From JBFLVQ01 sp040758525 (GTDB lineage Bacteria; Acidobacteriota; Blastocatellia; Chloracidobacteriales; JADJPF01), in contig JBFLVQ010000265.1 of the NCBI GenBank assembly GCA_040758525.1, positions 1 through 11,744 of the forward strand: a DNA stretch of 11,744 nt. The letters are read 5' to 3'. Position numbers and translations under genes: made by a program. This document shows, one piece after another, positions 8,701 through 11,744 of this stretch. Within the stretch, counting starts at the first letter, position 1, and each line of letters begins with the position of its first letter. A model generated the notes under the pieces. The model did no database searches. It was not told where the DNA came from and saw only the letters and a list, made by a program, of their open reading frames with translations.

Positions 8701-11450
8701 CGTTGCCAAGGATAGAATGGTAATCGAACATAGCGACCACCATTGGGATATAATTTAGACCAATCTATTGTATAGCCTGCTGTGTAGATTGAGCCCAATG
8801 AATTGAGCATTACCATTCGCTCATCTTCATTGCGACGTAGCGAAGGTAATACGGTTCCGGATTTATTGAAAAAGTCTAGCCCTTGCTCGATAGCAGGCAA
8901 GAGAATTGGATTAGGGCTGATCTCAAGAAAAATATTGTAACCATCTGCTGCCAATTGCTCTATTGCCGTAGCAAAGAGTACCGGTTGTCTCAAATTGCGA
9001 ACCCAATAATCGGTATTAAAATCTGCCCCATTGCTAATCATTCCAGTCACTGTTGAGTAGATAGGTATAGTGCCAGCCTGTGGATTCAATTCTGCTAATG
9101 CTTTCAGCAGATCGGCACGTAATGCATCCATTTGAGGACTATGTGAAGCAACATCAACTTTTACTAGACGGCAAAAGATATCCTGACAATTTAATTCATC
9201 TAAGATCTTCTGTATTGCGGTAGGTTCACCAGAGATCACACTTGCAATGGGACTATTGCTAACGGCTAAGGAGACACATGTCTGATAGTTTGCGATCGCC
9301 TGTTGAGTGTCTGCTAAAGAGAGTTCAACATAAGCCATACTCCCTTTGCCACTCATACGTTTTAACAGACGGCTCCTTAAACAGATAATTTTTGCTGCCT
9401 CAGACAGGCTTAAAGCTCCTGCGACCTGTGCGGCTGCCACCTCGCCCATGCTATGACCGACAACTGCCTGCGGTACAATTTCCCAAGACCGCCATAGTTC
9501 TGCTAATGCTACTTGAATGGCAAATAGAGTTGGTTGTATGACATCAATCTCATTTAGGCGAGACTGTTCTGGTTCAGCCATCAACTGATCTACTAATGAC
9601 CAATCAACGTATTGACCTATTGCTTGTTGACAACGTAGCAACGCTTCCTGAAAGACTGGTTCTTGAGCAAACAATTGTCGCCCCATACCAAACCATTGCG
9701 AACCCTGGCCAGGAAAGATAAAGACAATTTTGGATTGTTGACCTCTAGTTTTGCGACCTGTAGAGAGTCTGTTATGTTCTTCTTTATTGAGAAAAGCCTC
9801 TAGCGCAACAATAAATTCATCTTGTGAAGAGGCTGTAAGCGTCAAGCGATGATTGTGATGGGTTCTTTTTACACTGGCATTATAACAGATGTCTGCGAGC
9901 GATATTCCATTGTCTATAGGATGAGCTAACATTAACTCTCTGTATGATTGCGCCATTGCTTGTAGCGCATTTGAACTACGTGCTGACAAGGGTAATAAGT
10001 ATGCTTTTGGATCGGCAGATATTTGTATTGGTAGTGAAGTTGTAGAGTTATTAAGCGGCGCCTCCTCAACAACAACATGAGCATTTGTGCCCATCAAGCT
10101 GAAAGAGTTTATTCCAGCAATACGCCGACCAGCAATAGCTGGCCAATGGATAGGAGTAGTTGGCACATTCAATGGTAGATCATTCCAATCAATATGTGGA
10201 TTACCTTCTTGGTAGTGTAGATTGGGAGGGATCTCGCGATGCTGTAATGACAGCACTACTTTAATAAGACTGGCTATTCCTGCTGCAGGCTCCAAATGAC
10301 CAATATTAGTCTTTACTGAACCAATAATAAGAGATTGATCTTTGCTACGCTGTGCACATAAAGTTGCTGTGAGCGCACGCACTTCAATAGGATCACCCAA
10401 TGATGTGCCAGTGCCATGCGCTTCAACATAACTGACCTCTGCTGGTGACACACTGGCATTGTTCAATGCCTTGCGAATAACCTCTTGTTGTGCAAGTCCA
10501 TTGGGTACTGTATAGCCGCCACTACGACCATTATGATTGATTGCTGAGCCGCTAATGACAGCAAGGATATTGTCACCTTGAGAAATTGCATCAGAGAGAC
10601 GTTTCAGCACGACAACACCACAACCTTCGCCCCGTACATAACCATCAGCAGCAGCATCAAAGGTTTTACAACGACCATCAGCAGCCATTGCCCGCATTCT
10701 AGAAAGTTGTATGGTTGTCTCTGGCAACAAGAGTATATGCACACCACCTGCTAATGCCATATCACACTCACGAGTACGCAAACTCTGACAAGCTAGATGC
10801 ACAGTAACTAGTGAAGAAGCACAAGCAGCGCATACTACTAGGTTAGGTCCACGTAGACCTAAGAAGTAGGAGAGGCGGCCAGCAATAGAACTGAAATCTG
10901 TTCCAGTGATGTAATAAGCATCTGCTAGGCTGGGGTCACCATACTTGGTCTGTAGCTGTATATAATCATTCCCCATAATACCTATAAACACCCCTGTCTG
11001 ACTATCTAGCAATTTCTCTGGTAGTTGACCAGCATGCTCTAGGGCTTCCCAACTCACTTCTAATAGCAGCCTCTGTTGAGGATCTAAACTAACCGCTTCA
11101 CGTGGCGATATACCAAAAAAGTCTGCATCAAATTTGTCGATATCTTTTATCAAACCAGCCCATTTCGTATACATCTTCCCTGGCGCATCAGGGTCTGGAT
11201 CATAAAGAGTATTAATATCCCATCTATCTGGAGTAAATTCTGTAATGGCATCTACACCATTGCGTAATAGTTGCCAATAAGATTCTGGATCATTGGCGCC
11301 ACCAGGAAAACGACAACCCATACCAATAATCGCAATCGGCTCTCGCTTTGCCTCTTCTACGGTAGCAAGTTTGGCGCGTAACTTTCTTAATGCCACCAAC
11401 GCATCTTTTAATTGGGATAAACTATCATCAGTCTCGGAAGTGTCGCGCAT
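5760..11450 (-). CDS. Type I modular PKS, one module: KS-AT-DH-KR-ACP
   Basis: This 1896-residue module begins with a docking helix (about 10-34). The KS (about 37-463) has Cys210 in an atypical loop, CAACASS, with His345 and His385 intact. The AT (about 574-865) has Ser667 in GHSMGE and methylmalonyl-type signatures IDVIQP (635-640), LRSRLL and VASH (767-770). The DH (about 944-1235) has His978 in HxxxGxxxxP and Asp1155 in HPVLLDA. A structural KR subdomain runs about 1252-1480. The catalytic KR (about 1495-1680) has TGGLGGLG (1500-1507), LDD at 1585-1587 (B-type), Lys1605, Ser1629, Tyr1642 and Asn1646. The ACP (about 1772-1845) has Ser1806 in GFDSLM, followed by an acidic docking tail (about 1863-1896). 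There is no ER: the DH-KR spacer is accounted for by the KR structural subdomain. Predicted output is an alpha,beta-unsaturated unit, alpha-methylated if the AT call holds. The start at 11450 has a strong Shine-Dalgarno 6 nt upstream, one base after the upstream stop. Its tail should dock onto the next protein. Confidence 0.96.
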   Translation of the reverse strand: MRDTSETDDSLSQLKDALVALRKLRAKLATVEEAKREPIAIIGMGCRFPGGANDPESYWQLLRNGVDAITEFTPDRWDINTLYDPDPDAPGKMYTKWAGLIKDIDKFDADFFGISPREAVSLDPQQRLLLEVSWEALEHAGQLPEKLLDSQTGVFIGIMGNDYIQLQTKYGDPSLADAYYITGTDFSSIAGRLSYFLGLRGPNLVVCAACASSLVTVHLACQSLRTRECDMALAGGVHILLLPETTIQLSRMRAMAADGRCKTFDAAADGYVRGEGCGVVVLKRLSDAISQGDNILAVISGSAINHNGRSGGYTVPNGLAQQEVIRKALNNASVSPAEVSYVEAHGTGTSLGDPIEVRALTATLCAQRSKDQSLIIGSVKTNIGHLEPAAGIASLIKVVLSLQHREIPPNLHYQEGNPHIDWNDLPLNVPTTPIHWPAIAGRRIAGINSFSLMGTNAHVVVEEAPLNNSTTSLPIQISADPKAYLLPLSARSSNALQAMAQSYRELMLAHPIDNGISLADICYNASVKRTHHNHRLTLTASSQDEFIVALEAFLNKEEHNRLSTGRKTRGQQSKIVFIFPGQGSQWFGMGRQLFAQEPVFQEALLRCQQAIGQYVDWSLVDQLMAEPEQSRLNEIDVIQPTLFAIQVALAELWRSWEIVPQAVVGHSMGEVAAAQVAGALSLSEAAKIICLRSRLLKRMSGKGSMAYVELSLADTQQAIANYQTCVSLAVSNSPIASVISGEPTAIQKILDELNCQDIFCRLVKVDVASHSPQMDALRADLLKALAELNPQAGTIPIYSTVTGMISNGADFNTDYWVRNLRQPVLFATAIEQLAADGYNIFLEISPNPILLPAIEQGLDFFNKSGTVLPSLRRNEDERMVMLNSLGSIYTAGYTIDWSKLYPNGGRYVRLPFYPWQRERFWLDHNGSNNGGITRPTLSAKGRKSHPFLGEYLNSSLQPGAHYWETELSLELFPYLKDHCVQGMIVLPAAAYLEMVLAAAREIFGTGPYTIEHVDFHKILLLPDNGTITVQLVISQEAPEKLRFHLSSNRKEGAPKCQTSNWTLHATGLIQLAQSHTSMHSNEVVTLNEIRSRCQQSIQAAQHYQTLQARGLQFGSHFQGVKYLYRREGEALGCLSITAETARESLNYYLHPVLLDACFQILAAALPDPDNGCASTYLPVGLSSLQIYQHPDHNKEFWSHALLQLEAKTDAGLLTGDVCLSDENGLVIAKAEGLRLKCLDYDQYVIDQDIDKLFYQIEWIAQNRDTPVSTNTSKSGYWLLFIDPYGVGELLANLLSAQGEICIKVLPGDRYNKLSADCYQLNSTCAEDFHKLLKDLFAEREIYCRAVVHLWSLTAATPQQLDLSLLDQAEKLGCISMLHTIQALAQTGWDEMPRLWLVTRGALPIGLQYDLSIAQSPICGLTKVIIHEHPELSARLIDLSFTGDPQEVEALFEECWYDGREDQIALRGRERFVARLTRLVLSKNSHSETIKLHSNASYLITGGLGGLGLQVAQWMAEQGAKHLILIGRSAPSRAAQATLTRLQQMGVTLKVMRADISLPEETAKVLAEIEADQPPLRGVVHAAAVLDDGVLINLDAQRFQTVTAAKIAGAWNLHTLTLDKQLDLFVLFSSATSLLGFPGQGNYAAANAFLDSLAYYRRNQGLPALSINWGAWSEVGLVAAQTIRGEQLSLRGFAAIRPEKGLEALALAVSNNFTQVAVMAFNLWQWQQFHPKVSQSLLFSRLSEQQQTVKPQRQEGWLRSELLALPLDTQRRTLLESHIREQVASVLKLAPSRIDLQTVLGDLGFDSLMAIELRNRLSNSLALTLSATLIWRYPTISTIADYLAQRMDIPLDSRAESAPPNQDRRVVVLTKLEQLGEDEAEALLMEKLASINRNKSR
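5774..5777 (-). promoter_or_regulatory. Weak Shine-Dalgarno for the KS-AT-MT-ACP-TE gene
   Basis: AGGA (within ACAGGAA) lies 10 nt before the ATG at 5763 and inside the 3' end of the preceding PKS gene. It is shorter than the site for the preceding gene. Start and stop overlap as ATGA (5760-5763), so re-initiation by the terminating ribosome is a likely way of starting translation. Confidence 0.55.
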
Positions 11451-11451
11451 C

Positions 11452-11744
11452 TCAATCTCCTCTAATTAACTCGTCAACGGCTGCTAGTTCATAAGCCAAT
11501 AATGCTTCAATTTCACTCTTTGAGAGATGTTCCAATTCTTCTCTGTAGTCATCGGAATAGACTACTCGCTGATTACTAACTCTATCTTTGTGTGAGTCGG
11601 TATGCGATGGCATTGCTAATGAGAAGATATCTTTAGCCAAATATTGAGTGAGAGTTTCTAGCGTAGGATATTCAAAAGCTATTGTGGCAGGAATAGTAGA
11701 TCCTAAGCTGTTCTCTAGGCTCTTTTTTAATTCAATACTTTTTA
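11452..11744 (-). CDS. C-terminal end of an upstream modular synthase: partial ACP plus docking tail
   Basis: This is the last 96 residues of a larger protein that enters from beyond the right edge; the reading frame stays open to position 11744. The first part (SIELKKSLENSLG, then PATIAFEYPTLETL and YLA) is the second half of an acyl/peptidyl carrier protein. By alignment with the normal DSLxxIELKN pattern, the phosphopantetheine serine codon would sit just outside the window. After a flexible linker the chain ends in a short acidic tail with two helices (REELEHLSKSEIEALLAYEL), typical of the C-terminal docking ends of cyanobacterial and myxobacterial PKS subunits. That tail would pair with the basic N-terminal helix of the next module. 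The stop at 11452-11454 lies one base before the next start. Whether the parent protein is a PKS or an NRPS/PKS hybrid cannot be seen. A TTG within the frame at 11640 could be mistaken for the start of a separate 62-residue gene, but the ACP homology runs straight through it. Confidence 0.88.
   Translation of the reverse strand, partial: KSIELKKSLENSLGSTIPATIAFEYPTLETLTQYLAKDIFSLAMPSHTDSHKDRVSNQRVVYSDDYREELEHLSKSEIEALLAYELAAVDELIRGD
11457..11463 (-). promoter_or_regulatory. Shine-Dalgarno for the KS-AT-DH-KR-ACP gene
   Basis: AGAGGAG lies 6 nt before the ATG at 11450, inside the last codons of the upstream gene. Its strength and spacing settle the start and support translational coupling across the one-base gap between stop and start. 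Confidence 0.8.

Noticed and set aside
9292..9299. GCGATCGC, the cyanobacterial HIP1 palindrome
   Set aside because: Only one copy was seen in 11.7 kb; many cyanobacteria carry it far more often, so it does not support a cyanobacterial host.
10809..10838. KSQ-type loading (decarboxylating) ketosynthase
   Set aside because: The nucleophile position is Cys210, not Gln, and the protein has a docking helix for an upstream partner, so it is an extending KS.
11452..11640. Possible separate 62-residue gene starting at a TTG
   Set aside because: The frame is open to the window edge and the upstream codons encode the preceding part of an ACP fold, so this is the tail of a larger protein.

Overview
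The window is one dense stretch of a bacterial polyketide synthase (PKS) operon, read entirely on the minus strand. It has no intergenic space. In transcription order (high to low coordinates) it holds: the 3' end of an upstream carrier-protein-containing synthase subunit (11452-11744, cut by the window edge); a complete one-module type I PKS with domains KS-AT-DH-KR-ACP (5760-11450); a second complete one-module type I PKS with domains KS-AT-MT-ACP-TE (652-5763); and the 5' part of a type III, chalcone-synthase-like PKS (1-655, cut by the window edge). Junctions are a 1-nt gap and two 4-nt ATGA stop/start overlaps, so the genes are probably translated as one coupled unit. No promoter, terminator, RNA gene, mobile element or CRISPR array is visible.

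The organism cannot be named from this sequence. The GC content is about 42-44% by spot counts, which argues against actinobacteria and typical myxobacteria. The synthase style resembles non-actinobacterial assembly lines such as those of cyanobacteria, myxobacteria and Chloroflexi: single-module proteins, short N-terminal coiled-coil docking helices, a C-terminal acidic docking helix pair, and an embedded SAM methyltransferase. CTAG is not avoided (about 65 copies counted by eye), unlike in many proteobacteria.

Inferred biosynthetic logic: the upstream subunit passes an acyl chain through matching docking ends to the 5760-11450 module. Its AT carries methylmalonyl-type motifs, and its B-type KR plus an intact DH should leave an alpha,beta-unsaturated, probably alpha-methylated unit. 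The 652-5763 module adds a malonyl-type unit, methylates it with a SAM-dependent domain, and has no ketoreductase, so the beta-keto group (or its enol) should stay. The protein ends in a thioesterase of the type II fold, and the next coupled gene is a type III PKS. The last steps could therefore be release as a free acid or pyrone, or handover to the type III enzyme for extension and ring closure to a pyrone, resorcinol or phloroglucinol head group. The type III enzyme could instead make an aromatic starter used elsewhere. The unusual points are the type I to type III coupling, the fused type II-like TE behind a KR-less methylating module, an atypical nucleophile loop in the first KS, an ESL rather than DSL carrier motif, and a lengthened, altered segment in the type III PKS.
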